A stretch of DNA of 64,000 nt from Fagopyrum homotropicum (taxonomy: Eukaryota; Streptophyta; Magnoliopsida; Caryophyllales; Polygonaceae), in the NCBI GenBank assembly GCA_033239125.1, contig BSWB01000001.1, forward strand, positions 58,509,416 through 58,573,415, written 5' to 3'. Every line of letters starts with the position of its first letter. Within the stretch, counting starts at the first letter, position 1. This document shows, piece after piece, positions 31,327 through 43,241 of the stretch. Both the position numbers and the translations under genes were made by a program. Below the pieces are notes generated by a model. It searched no databases and was not told where the DNA came from. It saw only the letters and a program-made list of their open reading frames with translations.

Positions 31327-31725
31327 AGCGTGATACTCTCTCAGGAAAGAAAGGGAAGAGGATCAAGACTCACCCGGATGCTGACGCAAGGGTTCCGGCG
31401 CGGCGGGGTCTTGTGGCTGGATCTAAGGCGACGCTTCCAACTCCAGTGCTCCTGTCGTTCGTGCAGAAGGAGCGTCGATGCAGAAGATACGGTAGTAGTT
31501 GTGAGGGAGAAAAGAGCAGCGGCGTTTAGGTTAGGAAAAAAAGATTAGTTTAGGGTAAAACATGATTAAGAGCTGATTAGGGTTAAGGCTGGGCCGGCTG
31601 GTTAATTGGGCCGGGTCTGTTGGGCCTGCTCATCTAACTAAGATGGTCTGATAGTTAGATCGTTACTCGCACGGAACCGCTCTTCGGTTTATAAAAAAAA
31701 CGGAATTATTTCCGATTACATAATT

Positions 31726-31762
31726 TATCATTTTATGTGAATTAAGGTCACATAAAATGATA
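31726..31762. repeat. Perfect 15-bp inverted repeat near the LTR outer end
   Basis: TATCATTTTATGTGA, seven bases, then TCACATAAAATGATA. The copy near 42217 has one change. A weaker version stands at about 54945-54990 in the C1-related LTR of element 7. Confidence 0.85.
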
Positions 31763-31862
31763 GAAATTAAATATCATTTTATTTTATTTAAAGAAATAAA
31801 AGTTGGCAGACCGGAATCCGGTTGGATCCGGATTTAAACGGAGTTTAAAATTTTCGGTTACA

Positions 31863-31882
31863 TCAGTGCCCTCTTAAAAGAA
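31863..31882 (-). promoter_or_regulatory. Polypurine tract of element 3
   Basis: On the minus strand, CTTTTAAGAGGGCACTGA directly precedes the 3' LTR. The related elements have TTTTAAGGGGATCTAA and TTTTGAGGGGGTACTGA at the same place. Confidence 0.7.
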
Positions 31883-32070
31883 GTTTTGTCCCGAAACTTG
31901 GAATCATGCACCTAATCAAACGACTTTCTTTGTATATCTTAATTTCATAAAAATTTTCGTTTTCTCCCATGCAACTACTCAATCATCATGCTCAGACACA
32001 CATCCCATAAAATATAATCACTCAATCCAATATAAAAACATGAATGGTCAAACAACACAACATCCGAGTG

Positions 32071-33497
32071 CTAACTCGTCGATACAGAAGTAACATCTAA
32101 CCCCATAGAGAATTCGGGATAATTACGTCTAATGCTCTCCTCTGTCTCCCAAGTGGCCTCATCAGCTCCTCGTCTAGACCACTGAATCCTCAACATCGGT
32201 ATCTCCTTGGACCGCAGACGTCTAGTATTGCGCTCCAAGACAGCTACGGGGTACTCTACAAATGTATGGTCGGGCTCAACTATCAGATCCTCATGGTTGA
32301 TGACGTGTCTCGGATCCGGGATGTACTCTCTTAACTGAGATACATAGAAGACCGGATGGACACCCTCTAGTCTCGGCGGTAGTGCTAATCTATAGGCCAC
32401 CTCTCCCACTCTCTCCAAGATCTCAAAAGGTTCGACATATCGGGGATTCAGCTTCCCCTTAATGCCGAAACGCCGGACTCCTCTCGTCGGTGACACTCTC
32501 AACCACACCTGAGCACCCACCCTAAACTCCAAGGGTCGACGCCTTTTGTCGGCGTAGGACTTCTAACGACTCTGAGCTGCTAACATCCGCTCCCGGACCA
32601 GGGCAATCCGAGCGATGCCATCCTGTATCTGATCCGGAGTTACTCCATCAGCTCTGCTAGGCTCATCCCAGCATAACGGTGTGCGACATCTCCGCCCGTA
32701 CAAAGCCTCAAAAGGGGCCATCCCAATAGACCCGTGCCAACTGTTATTATACGAAAACTCTACAAGTGGAAGATGATCTGGCCATACCTGTCCCCAATCT
32801 AGTACACAAGCCCGCAACATGTCCTCTAACGTCTGGATGGTCCTCTCAGACTGACCGTCAGTTTGTGGGTGGTAAGCAATAGTAAAGTGGAGACTCGTCT
32901 CTAAAGCAGTATGTACCTACTGCCAAAATCTCGAGGTGAAACGTCCATCTCTGTCAGAGACGATAGTCCTCGGTACTTCATGGAGTCTCACAATGTGTCT
33001 GGTGAACTCCTCAGCTAGACAACTTACCGGCCACGTTTCCTTAATCGGAATGAAACGTGTGGTCTTCGTCAGACGGTCTACCACTACCCAAATAGCATCA
33101 AAACCTCTGCTGAGTCTCAATCCTGTGACAAAATCCATAGATATATCCTCCCACTTCCAGTGTGGTACTGGAAGTGGGTGGATCTCTCCTCCGGACCTAC
33201 GATGCTCAATCTTGATCTACTGATAGGTCGCACACTGAGCTACATACCGAGCCACGTCGGGCTTCAAACCACCCCACCAAAAGAACCGTCTCACATCCTT
33301 GTACATCTTACTCGCTCCAAGATGTACTGAGTATGGGGTAGCATGAGCTTCACCTAGTATCCTCTGTCTCAACTCACTGCCCGACGGCACACAAACGTGG
33401 TCCTGACGTCTCATCACTCCATCAGCACCAATAGTGAACTGTGGTGCCTCATCTCGAGACATCCTGTCCCGGATCCTGGTCAAAGTCGGGCAAGTCT
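32071..33497 (-). pseudogene. pol: Chromovirus integrase with C-terminal chromodomain (element 3)
   Basis: On the minus strand the text runs from DEAPQFTIGADGV through the zinc domain (EAHATPYSVHLGASKMYKDV). The final Cys-x-x-Cys reads QCATYQ, so one zinc ligand is Tyr. Core motifs are WEDISMDFVTGL (first Asp), TIVSDRDGRFTSRFW (second Asp) and GQSERTIQTLEDML (Glu). The tail VHPVFYVSQLREYIPDPRHV leads into a chromodomain-like end: LRIQWSRRGADEATWETEE. In-frame stops occur after CATYQ, after TSRFWQ and after LAAQSR. The N-terminal side is cut from RNase H by the solo LTR at 33498-36025. Confidence 0.9.
33493..33497. repeat. Target-site duplication AGTCT (left) of the solo LTR
   Basis: AGTCT before 33498, repeated exactly at 36026-36030. 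Confidence 0.9.
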
Positions 33498-36025
33498 TGT
33501 AACACCCCGAATCCGCGGGATATCGGAATGCTATGGGTGAGACCTCACAATGGGTCCCGACCCTTAGCTTGACAACATTTTCACCGGACCTTTCCAATAT
33601 GGCACAAATAAAGGCAAAAACTCAAATCGTTTATAATGTATGCGGGAAACTGAAAGTAAAAGTACAAAGTGGAAACTCAGCCGAGTCCTCAAAACGACAC
33701 ACTCTCAAAGGATAAATCCGAAATCCATAAATCCAAACATAACAAAATAAACCCAAAAACGCCCCCGTCCTATAGTGTACGGTGACCCTCGACTATCCAC
33801 TTCTCCACCTCACTCGACGGCGTCCCTAACCTGCAGGGCGTCTATACAAACGGTTTAAAACCGTTAGCTCATAATCTAGATATTAGAATCAATGGGCGAG
33901 GCACATACACACATAATCTCATCACAAGCATACAACATACATAAAAGCACAACGATCCGTTTTATTATCTTTATTATTATTAGGTCGTATCCCGTTCTAA
34001 TTCAACTTAGTTTTGTGACACGAGACTACCGTGGTCCCGCCTCGGTCCCTACTTACCGGCATGAAATGGTATGGATGCCTCCGACCGTCTAACCAGCACG
34101 GGCTAGTCGTCAAGAACCTCCTAGACTCTCGTAAGAGCTAGGCAGATGATGTCACCGCCCGTTATCATACACTTGGGCCAGAATAATATAAAGTCGGTGA
34201 TCCTATTACCGGTTTAGTTGTTTATAACATAAACAATAACACATACATACACCACCACACACACATCAATGCTAATATGTAAAATACGGGCTAAGTAAGT
34301 CCGAAGACTTACCTCTCTCAAGGTAACTCGAATAAACCACTCTCAACCTTCTGTGGGAAAACGCTCAAAGCCTGACCAAATGAGGCACTATCAATAACCT
34401 GACTAAAAAGATAGAAGTTCTCGGACTTCTAGTTTTCAACATATATAAAAAGATATCTAACTCTAGCATGCTATGTCCAATCTATAATCTCGAGGATCAT
34501 CATAAGATCGTAAGGAAGGTAATCCAACAAGTTCCATATCCAATCACTATTGCCTATTGTACATGGCCACTACATGGCATTTGCTCTATGTTATGCTAAG
34601 TTCATCTAACATGTTATACTACCATAATCGAACTAACGAAGGAGAAGCACTCACACGAGATCCAAGGTGAAGCACGATCTACGGAGTCAAGAACGAGTTC
34701 GGTGGCTTTTATTGGGCGCTTCCGGTCCTAAGAACAAAACTAAGCAAAATTAGCTCAAACGCTAATTTGAAAGGAAGGTTTAGCGCATAAAAAAAAAAAT
34801 TCAATGGAAACTCCGTTTTCCAAAACTGAGCTTAAACTCTTTAAAACCATTTCCGGGCAAAATATCTAAAATGGAAAGTTGCTTGTAAAAACCGAAATTC
34901 TAATTTGGCCATCAATTGGATTTAAACTATCAAAGGCACCAAATTAATTTGAAAAGGGGTTAGATCACAAGTTATAACAAAAATTATGGCCAACATGTGT
35001 AGTAAGCTGCTGCAGGGGTATAAGAGTTCGTTTCTAAAAGTTTGGGTTCACTGCTGTCATTATCTAACAAAGGGGGTACAAATTGCAATAAACAGTAAAA
35101 AGGGGCAAAAATGTGCCAATCTCCTTCAACCTTCAGCAACCAATCGACAGAAGAACGGAAAGGGCAAGGCCCGTGGCTTACGCAGGCAGGGGAAGGGCGA
35201 AGGCGGCGTCGGTGCTGGCGGAGGAAGGGCGACGGTCGGCGCCGGCAACGGATCTCGCGACAGCAGCCTCCGGCAACAGGAGCGGACATAAGAGCAGCGA
35301 AAGAAGAGGGAGAAGACCCGGCGTCGGGCGCGGCCTGTGCACCGTCCTGCTGGCGGCTCCGATCCTCCAAAGCGGCGGCGGGGCGCAGAGAGTGACGTCC
35401 GATGGCGGTCCCTGGCGGTGCAGCCCTCTTCAAGCCCTTCTCGAATGGTATAGCTTCACTTAGAAGAAATAGGAAAGAAAGAAGAAAGAAAATGGGAAGG
35501 GAGAGAAGCAGGAGAGAAGGTGAGGTTGAGAGAAGAGAATGACAGAGAAGAGAATGACAAAGAAGAGGGAGACAACCTGGGCGGGTGGTCATCATCGGAG
35601 GAGGGCAAGAGGTCGGCCGACAGGCTAGGCGGGTAGGCTGTAAAAGCGTGCAGCTGAAGCAAGGAACGAGAAGTCGCTGCTCCTGGCGGCCATTCATCAC
35701 GCGAGCGTCACAGGTGAGAGGAGAAAAAGACAAAAGAAAAAGAATAGAGAAAAGAAAAGAGGAAGAAAAAAATGGGTATTAGGGCAAAACTCGATTAAAT
35801 GATCGGAACGGGATTTCCCGGATCGATAAATCCCGACTTTTCGACTAAATTAGATTAATAAAAATACGGAGGTACATTCATGTATCCCCCAATTAAAATA
35901 ATCCTCGAAAAAGTTAATATTCTAAATCTATAAAAATATACTTTTAAATAAGGACGCGAGATATAATGAATTGATGGAAGGGAGGAAAGCAAGGTCGGAT
36001 CGCACCCGAATAAACGGGCATTACA
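33498..36025 (-). mobile_element. Solo LTR, chromovirus family C2, inside element 3
   Basis: 2528 bp from TGTAACACCCCGAATCCG to GGGCATTACA, flanked by AGTCT duplications and without internal sequence. That is the usual result of recombination between two LTRs. It is similar to 44339-47005 and 16351-18667. It separates RNase H (36031 upward) from integrase (33497 downward) of element 3. The overlapping GC-rich frames at 34984-35733 lie in its leader and are not conserved. Confidence 0.93.
34412..34431. repeat. AGAAGT hairpin in the solo LTR
   Basis: TAGAAGTTCTCGGACTTCTA is an imperfect inverted repeat 914 bp from the TGTAACACC end. Its position matches the hairpins in the other C1 and C2 LTRs. 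Confidence 0.7.
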
Positions 36026-36030
36026 AGTCT
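36026..36030. repeat. Target-site duplication AGTCT (right) of the solo LTR
   Basis: Exact copy of 33493-33497. Confidence 0.9.
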
Positions 36031-36826
36031 CCTGCTTCTGTCGGATCTCATCCAACAGATCAGGAAGTAACTCCAAAGTAGCCAATTGACTATCTGTATC
36101 GGGAAACTGAATCTCTATCTCTAACCAAGCCAAGATTCTCCGCAACTATGGCTGTACTATCAACCGGGCTATCACCCTCTCCCGAGGTGTCTTCCGGCTC
36201 AAAGCGTCAGCTACTACATTCGTCTTTCCGGGGTGATAGAGAATCTCAAGGTCAAAATCCTTGATCAACTCTAACCACCGCCTCTGGCGATTATTCAAGT
36301 CCCGTTGAGTGAATATATACTTCAGACTCTTATGGTCTGTGAAGATCTGACATGTAGCTCCATAGAGATAGTGACGCTAGATCTTAAGAGCATGGACTAC
36401 TGCAGCTAACTCTAAATCATGTGTTGGGCATTTCTTCTCATACGTCTTCAATTGTCGAGACACATAAGCTATGACATTACCCCTCTGCATCAAACCACAC
36501 CCCAAGCCTAGCTTGGATGCGTCACTGTATACCACAAAGTCATATGTACCCTTAGGTTGTGCTAAAAATTGGAGCAGACGTCAATCTCCTCTTCAACTCC
36601 TCAAAACTCTGCTGACACGGCTCAGACAAGACAAACCGAGTAGTCTTCCTCTAAATACAGGTAAGTGGTCGCGCAATCAGGGAGAACCCTTCCACAAACC
36701 GGTGGTAATAATCTGCCAAACCTAGAAAGCTGCGAACCTCCTTAACATTCTTCGGAGGTTGCCAAGAAGACACTCACTCGATCTTCTCCGGATCGACCTT
36801 AATACCCTCAGCAGTCACTACGTGGC
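36031..36826 (-). pseudogene. pol: Chromovirus RNase H region (element 3)
   Basis: On the minus strand, in a frame shifted by a one-base loss relative to RT, it holds HVVTAEGIKVDPEKIE, a RT connection segment and the RNase H text with IFTDHKSLKYIFTQ and RRWLELIKDFDLEILYHPGK. It ends with QLATLELLPDLLDEIRQKQE at the solo LTR. Several stops occur, so it is not translatable as one piece. Confidence 0.8.
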
Positions 36827-37762
36827 CTAGGAAAGCACCTCTGACATCCAAAACTCACACTTGGATACCTTAGCGTACAGCTGGCTATCCTGCAGAATCT
36901 GCAATACTGTCCTCAAGTGTCCGGCATGCTCCTCTCGACTCCTGGAGTAAACTAGGATGTCGTCAATGAAGACCACTACAAACTGGTATAAAAAGTCGAT
37001 GAATATCCCGTTCATCAACTCTATGAACACCGCTGGTTCATTAGTGAGCCCAAATGGCATCACTACGAACTCATAATGACCATACCTAGTCCGGAATGCA
37101 GTCTTAGGTATGTCCTGATCTCTCACCCTCATCTGGTGATAACCTGACCTCAAGTTTATCCTCGAGAACACGGACGATCCATGCAACTGGTCCAACAGAT
37201 CATCTATGCGCGATAGTGGATACTTGTTCTTGATGGTGACTTTGTTTAACTCTTTGTAGTCTATGCATAGCCGCATCGATCCGTCCTTCTTCCTCACAAG
37301 TAATACTAGCGCGTCCCAGGGAGACACACTAGGGCGTATGAAGCCCTTCTCTGCTAACTCCTCTAATTACTTCTTCAACTCAAGTAGCTCTATCGGTTCC
37401 ATACGGTACGGGGCCTTCGAGATCGGTCTCGTATCCGGCTCTAACTCAATGCTGAAATCAATGCTTCTCTGTGGGGGTAGTCCTGGCAGGTCGTCACTGA
37501 ATACCTTTGCAAAATCGAACGCAACTGGTATCTCCTCTATTGCCAGGCTCTTGCGTTCCTTCATGGCATAACACTAGAAAGCCTCGCAACCCTGTGCTAT
37601 CAGTCTCGTTGCTCTCACTGCACTGATAACTGTGCCGGACTTTCCGAGGTTCCAACCTCGGAATATCACTCTATGACCCTCCTCAGTGGCAACAGTCACG
37701 GTCCTCCTACCAATGTATAAGACTGCTCCATGTCTCTTCATCCAATCTGTCCCTAAAATCAC
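36827..37762 (-). pseudogene. pol: Chromovirus reverse transcriptase (element 3)
   Basis: The minus-strand frame holds PPQRSIDFSIELEPDTRPIS, KAPYRMEPIELLELKK, LEELAEKGFIRPSVSPW, MRLCIDYKELNKVTIKNKYP, RIDDLLDQL, SGYHQMRVRDQDIPKTAFRT, MPFGLTNEPAVFIELMN and the intact catalytic VVVFIDDILVYS. Stops interrupt it at about 37571, 37365 and 36827; the last comes from a one-base loss after WMSEV. The DD pair is preserved. Confidence 0.9.
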
Positions 37763-37801
37763 ATCCTCATGAGCTAAGGGTATGACTAGAAAATTTACTA
37801 G

Positions 37802-38215
37802 CTAGTCTTGATCTCCCAAATGAATGAGACATCCATAGATCTCTCGGGTCCCTCTGATCTTACTCCCGTCAAGTAATCCTATCATATAAGGTATCCCCTC
37901 TACAGTAGCTAAGGACAACCTATCTACGCATGCATCAGATATAAAGGAGCGCGTAGCACCTGTATCAAACAAAACTCGTACGGGTAGGCCATGGATCCAA
38001 ATAGTACCTGTGGTAGTCGGTGCCTCTGGCTGATCAGCACTCCTCAGCTTAAACACCCGTGCCGGAGCTCCTCTGGTATCAGCTACACTACCACGTCCCC
38101 TGCCCCGACCGGATCCCTGCAAAGAACTCTGTGAAGGATGTCCTGGAGCTCTATAAGGCTGCTACTGACCTGGGGCTCGATTTTGCTGCTGCTGACTTGG
38201 AGCTCGGTACTGTGG
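37802..38215 (-). pseudogene. pol: Chromovirus aspartic protease (element 3)
   Basis: It has the active site VRVLFDTGATRSFISDACVD, with the canonical Asp-Thr-Gly, preceded by a Gln/Pro-rich linker with two stops. It continues as VLVIPLAHEDVILGTDWMKRHGA-like text beyond a TAG at 37802. It is in the same frame as gag and RT. Confidence 0.88.
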
Positions 38216-39550
38216 CTACCTCTCTACACTCCCTGATAGACCGACAAGGGAGGAACCCTGCTGAGATGGAGCCTTGCCCTGGCAGCAAAATACAGCTTTG
38301 TGTCCAACCTTGCCACACAGAAAGCAGGTCACTAACGACTTCGTGCAATTTGATCGGATGTGTCCATAGCCACTACAGTTGTGGCACTGTGAACCCCCAA
38401 CTGAAGTCTGAACTGTAGGCTTTGTAGCAGTATGACTATGTCGCCCCTGAGTCTGTCCCCGTCCAAAAACAGCTACTCCTGTACTGCCACTTGCATAACC
38501 TGTCCTCTGCCGCTTATCCGGCCTATCTGACTGAGCAGCTCTCCTCTGGACTAGCCTATCTCGCTCATAAGCAGAAGCCCTATCCCGATAGTCTGATAGA
38601 GACTTACAGCGAAATCCTGCTTGATAGGAACGAGTGCTCTCCCTCAATCTTTGTGAAAAGAGATACACATGCTGCTCCTCAGGAGGTGCAGCTGGTCCAA
38701 GTAGAGTCAGTTCCTTCTGGAACTTCTTGACAACATCAGTAATCGGAATATCCTCAAATCCCGCCTCAATGAAGTCCTGAAACCTCTCTCTTCTCAACGA
38801 GGTAGGGCAGTATCTCTCTCTGACAATGCTCCTCATCTGCACCCAACCGGTGACTCGGCTACGAATGGTCCGCCACCAGGAATGAGCATCCTCAGTGAAA
38901 CCTGTCTGCACAAACTCCACCCGTCGATTCTCTGGGCAACGTATCGCCCCTAGTGCAGTCTCTACGTGTCCAATCTAGTGCTCCACCTCTAACCCTATCT
39001 CTCAATTGAATGAGGGGACTTTTTGAGAGTTGAAAGCCTTCAACCACTCATCCGGTCTCGGTGCTCTGGACCCAGCAGGAGCTCTATCAGCCTCAACTCT
39101 CCTCTCAGGTACAGCCGGCACCTGAGGCACTCCTTGTGTCACCTGAACTGACCTAGCCGGTACCGGTGGTACTTGGTTAAGTCTCTATGCTCTAGCAGCC
39201 TCCTCCATACGCTCGACGTATGCTCTGTACTCTCTGTACTCAGATGCTCCAATAGAAACACGTCTTGACTCAGTCGAACGTTCTCCATGTGCTCCAGACC
39301 TAGCAGCGGTCCCATTCCTTACCTCAAGAATCACACTCTCAACCACCTCCTCCACTCCAGCATCTGGTATGATCACTGCTGGTGGATCCTCTCGAGGAGC
39401 TCGACCTCGACCTCGTGCTAATGAAGATCTACCTCCACGGCTGCGTCCTCTAACTACAAGAGTCCTATCACCCCAACCCTGTCCAGTTGGAGGGAGAGGT
39501 GAACGACCTCTACCTCGACCAGTAGCTAGCGTAGCCCTAGTACGTGCCAT
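38216..39550 (-). pseudogene. gag: Chromovirus gag with CCHC zinc knuckles (element 3)
   Basis: It starts at ATG 39550 (MARTRATLATGRGRGRSPL). After an Arg/Gly-rich head and three in-frame stops (first TAG at 39185-39187), the gag core reads FVQTGFTEDAHSWWRTIRSR, RRERFQDFIEAGFEDIP, FQKELTLLGPAAPPEEQHVY. Two zinc knuckles follow (CHNCSGYGHIRSNC, CFLCGKVGHKAVFC), and the frame ends at 38216. Confidence 0.9.
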
Positions 39551-39801
39551 CTGCTCGAGTGATAACAACGATAGTTATAAACTAGCTAATAAGTCCAACT
39601 AAAGTAACCCTACAATCCATACTAAGCATACTGAGATTTGCCGTAGTAGTGGTGGTCAACCATACTTTTCTATTTCCAACCAGACTATGCATGCATTTGA
39701 AACCAAAATTCCTTTTTAAAACTCACATCCCTTTTCGGGTTCTGCTCAAGTACTTATTCGGTCTTTCAAAAGATTTCAAGTGCCATTGTTGCCAACCTAG
39801 A

Positions 39802-39813
39802 GCTCTGATACCA
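39802..39813 (-). promoter_or_regulatory. Primer-binding site, initiator tRNA-Met type (element 3)
   Basis: The minus strand reads TGGTATCAGAGC three bases after the 5' LTR end. It matches the complement of the plant initiator tRNA-Met 3' end. Confidence 0.9.
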
Positions 39814-39816
39814 TGT

Positions 39817-42356
39817 TGTAACATACCGAATTCTCAAAACTCGGGACATTACTAGTTAGGACCTCACAATGGGTCCCAACCTCAGTTTAACAACAATATC
39901 ACTAGGATCTTGCAACAAGACACAAATAAGAAAAACCAAAATTCATAAAAATATATTTTCAAGGGATGAATGCAACAACGTCTAACAACCTATAGTACTT
40001 AAACAACGGAAAGTCTAACTGTCTTAAACAAGAAAAAAGAAACAACAACATAACACCCAATCCCACTCTAAGGAGTACGGAGACCTGGCTGACCACTACT
40101 TCCGGATCACTCAGCTGTTGCTCTAACATGTGGTAAATCTAAAAACACAATAGAACAACCATTAGCTAGCTATCTAAACATTAGATGAATTAATAATAGC
40201 ACACACACATATCATAGCAAAAGTAAACACTCATCATGCTTTCAAACAATCCATTTATTATCTTTACTTAGGTCATTCACTCTTACTAATGATACTTATT
40301 TTGTGACACGAGGGATTCCCAAACCTCGCCTCCGCACCCGTGTAACCATCAGGAATGGATCCGCTGCATCTCACCTTGTACCTGTATGGTCTGGGTATAG
40401 AGAACCTCCCAGTCTCCTGTCAAAGCTGGGCAGTGATGTCACGGCCCGTTATACATACACTTGGGCCTTAAAATATAATAATAACAGTCGTCCTATCATG
40501 TTATTATTATAAACACACATTGCACACACCACTATATATTATCACTCAACTAACATCCAGAAAGTAGCTAAGTAAGTCGCAAGGACTTACCTGAATAAAA
40601 TCCCACTCTATCAAATCTCAACTCGGTCCGTACTCGTGGTACTCAAACGCCTGTCAAACAAGGCTTGTGGATCAAAATCACATCCCTAAACTCTTAGAAG
40701 TTATAAACTTCTAAGATGTAGAATCTCATGAAGAGAGATTACGAAAAAAGGCTCTCTTAAGTAAAAAGACTATTTTACCCCTGTTCCCGAAAATTCTAAG
40801 ATTTTCCTATACTTATTTCTAACTCCCTTTTGGAGTCTAATGTCCATACTCTAGTTCTTACGGAAAAGTTTAATACAGAAATATAGGAGTTGTACAAAAT
40901 TCTAGATTTTCATTAAACGATCATTAAGGTCCGATTTGAGTTAAGATCCAAGACTTAGATTAACAAATAAGAATTCTGGAAACGCTCTTTAGTTCCTCTA
41001 AAATATGTATGCTAAACATAGGGAAAAGGTCTCTCCAAAATGCAACCATAAATCTTGTATAAACTCTAAGGTTGGACTAGAAGCTAAAATTCTATACTTA
41101 GTCAAATATTTTCCTGCTTCAAAAACAGCTCAAGTGCTCTACTTTGGGACCTTATAAAACCTAATCCGAGCGTTAACTTTCTCCAAAAGTTTAACACATT
41201 AAACTATATGTATTTATCTATGATATATCAAAAACTCAACGGTGGATTCTCGATTTAAGCTATAGAAATTAGGTCCTAAAGTCAGCAGGTCGAAGCTGAA
41301 TTATTAGGTGTGCAGAAAATCCTAGGTTCGAGTCTCTCCTCCAGCAGTCCCTCAAAATCACCATGATCAGCAGGTCCCCAGTTCGAATCCCTTCTACTGA
41401 CTCTTTAAACCCTCTAAACCAATCTACTCAACTCTCTTAAACTACAAAAGTTCAGCCTACCTTCATCTGCACTACTTCTCATTCAACATACCAAACTCAA
41501 AACAACTCTCTATACATTACAACAGGTAGAAGGGGAATTGTTTATTCACCACAGCAAGAAAGGCACCATATCTGTTGATGAACTACGAGCGGATCCGGCG
41601 TGAACTCGGTGAGGTGGTTGCTACTGATGGCCGGTCCTCTTCTGCAGCAGCCTGGCGGACGATCGACTCTTGTGGATGCAGATGGTCGAGTGCAGGAGTC
41701 CTAGTGGCTTGTGCAGAAGGTCGAGTGCAGGAGTCCCAGCGGTCTGTGTAGGAGGTTGAGTGCAGGAGTTCCAGCGGTCTGTGCAGGAGGTCGAGTGCAG
41801 GAGTCAGCGTGATACTCTGTCAGGAAAGAAAGGGAAGAGGATCGAGACTCACCCGGATGCTGATGACGCAAGAGTTATGGCGCGGCGGTGTCTTCTGGCT
41901 GGATCTAAGGCGACGCGTCCAACTCTAGTGCTCCCGTCGTTCGTGCAGAAGGAGCGTCAATGCAGAAGATACGGTAGTAGCTATGAGGGAGAAAAGAGCA
42001 GCGGCGTTTAGGTTAGGAAAAAAAAGATTAGTTTAGGGTAAAACATGATTAAGAGCTGATTAGGGTTTAGGGTTAAGGCTGGGCCGGCTGGTTAATTGGG
42101 CCGGGTTTGTTGGGCCAGCTCATCTAACTAAGATGGGCTGATAATTAGATCGTTACTCACACGGAACCGCTCTTCGGTTTATAAAAAAAAAACGAAATTA
42201 TTTCCGGTTACATAATTTATTATTTTATGTGAATTAAGGTCACATAAAATGATAGAAATTAAATATCATTTTATTTATTTAAAAGAATAAAAGTTGGCGA
42301 ACCGGAATCCGGTTGGATCCGGATTTAAACGGAGTTTAAAATTTTCGGTTATTACA
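39817..42356 (-). repeat. 5' LTR of element 3 (family C1)
   Basis: 2540 bp, TGTAACATACC to GGTTATTACA on the plus strand, clearly similar to 29347-31862 along its length. It holds the hairpin at 40692-40716 and the 35-bp tandem repeat at 41684-41805. Confidence 0.92.
41684..41805. repeat. 35-bp tandem repeat in the C1 LTR (right copy)
   Basis: About 3.5 units beginning GGTCGAGTGCAGGAGTCC, with the same unit length and position as 31205-31326. Confidence 0.9.
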
Positions 42357-42361
42357 TATGT
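42357..42361. repeat. Target-site duplication TATGT (right) of element 3
   Basis: Exact copy of 29342-29346. Confidence 0.9.
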
Positions 42362-42369
42362 TGTTGTCA

Positions 42370-42432
42370 CACTTTTCATACCAGAAGTGTCACACTTTTC
42401 ATACCAGAAGTGTCACACTTTTCATACAAAAG
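42370..42432. repeat. CATACCAGAA repeat, block 3
   Basis: Three units of CACACTTTTCATACCAGAAG type directly right of element 3. With 28931-29300 on the other side, this shows that element 3 inserted beside or into such an array. Confidence 0.8.
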
Positions 42433-42679
42433 AGTTTCAACACCCAATCTGCATCTTCCAATAATCCTTCTTCACAGAGGACAATGAAGAGCATCTTGAA
42501 TGACTCAAAGCTTGTTCTCCATCCCCTAAAAATCATCTTCTCCATTATCTATTGTTGATTTTGAGGTATAACACAAGCTATAAGTATTGAAGAAGATTAA
42601 GTGAGAAGAGGAATAGATAATGTGATCTCAGATCCAAAAGTAGGAGTTCAAACCCGATCTAGGGTTAACAACTAATGTG

Positions 42680-43240
42680 CTTTCTCGGCTTTCGTGTCTC
42701 TTATCGAGCCTAAAAACTATGTCCAAGCACTTCAGGAATGCGATTGGATCATGGCCATGCAAAATGAATTGAATGAATTCGAGAGAAACAAAGTCTGAAC
42801 CCTCACGTCAAGACCTACACAACAATCCTTCATTGGCACAAAATGGGTATTTCAAAACAAGTTGGATGAAAATGGGAAGGTCATTTGAAACAAAGCATGA
42901 CTTGTAGCTCAAAGCTATAACCAAGAAGAAGGTATTGATTATGAGGAGAGTTTTGATCTGATTGCCAGGTTAGAAGCCATACGTATGCTACTTGCTTTTG
43001 CATCCTTCATGAATATAAAGCTTTTTCAAATGGATGCTAAATGTGTTTTTCTAAATGGCTTCTTAGAAGAAGAAGTCTACGTTTCTCAACCTCTTGGTCT
43101 TGAAAATGATGAATTTCCGGATCATGTATTTAAATTGGACAAAGACATTTATGGTTTTAAGCAAGCTCCTCGAGCTTGGTATGAAAGATTGTCCAAGTAT
43201 CTCCTTGAAAACGATTTCAAAAGAGGATTGATTGACAAAA
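42680..43240 (+). pseudogene. pol: Ty1/copia reverse transcriptase remnant (Sirevirus-like)
   Basis: The plus-strand frame reads EPKNYVQALQECDWIMAMQ, NELNEFERNKV, a stop, GTKWVFQNKLDENGK, two further stops, then LARLEAIRMLLAFASFMN-type text, KLFQMDAKCVFLNGFLEEEV, YVSQPLGLENDEFPDHVFKL and LDKDIYGFKQAPRAWYERL. These are the first blocks of a copia RT. The text stops before the catalytic YVDD motif and passes straight into different sequence at about 43230, so the C-terminal RT and RNase H are missing. Confidence 0.85.
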
Positions 43241-43241
43241 T

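Larger units (their letters stand above)
29347..31862 (-). repeat. 3' LTR of element 3 (family C1)
   Basis: It starts TGTAACACC and ends GGTTACA on the plus strand, 2516 bp, matching 39817-42356. It holds the hairpin TCTTAGAAGT-N5-ACTTCTAAGA (30211-30235), a 35-bp tandem repeat (31205-31326) and a perfect 15-bp inverted repeat at 31726-31762. Frames at 31062-31548 fall in the GC-rich leader and are not credible proteins. Confidence 0.92.
29347..42356 (-). mobile_element. Chromovirus (Tekay/Del-like) LTR retrotransposon, full length, non-functional (element 3)
   Basis: Two LTRs of about 2.5 kb (29347-31862 and 39817-42356), an initiator tRNA-Met primer site, minus-strand gag-protease-RT-RNase H-integrase-chromodomain order, and TATGT duplications define it. 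The internal region is about 5.4 kb once the solo LTR at 33498-36025 is discounted. Almost the whole gag-pol text can be read in one frame, broken by many stops (mostly TAG/TGA) and a one-base loss after RT. The C-terminal chromodomain-like segment and long LTRs fit the Tekay branch of chromoviruses. Confidence 0.92.

Noticed and set aside
31062..31548. Overlapping frames on both strands in the C1 LTR
   Set aside because: They follow the 35-bp tandem repeat and the GC-rich leader; no conserved protein.
34984..35733. Frame of 249 codons on the minus strand
   Set aside because: Ser/Leu/Pro-rich frame entirely inside the solo LTR and not preserved in the other C2 LTRs.
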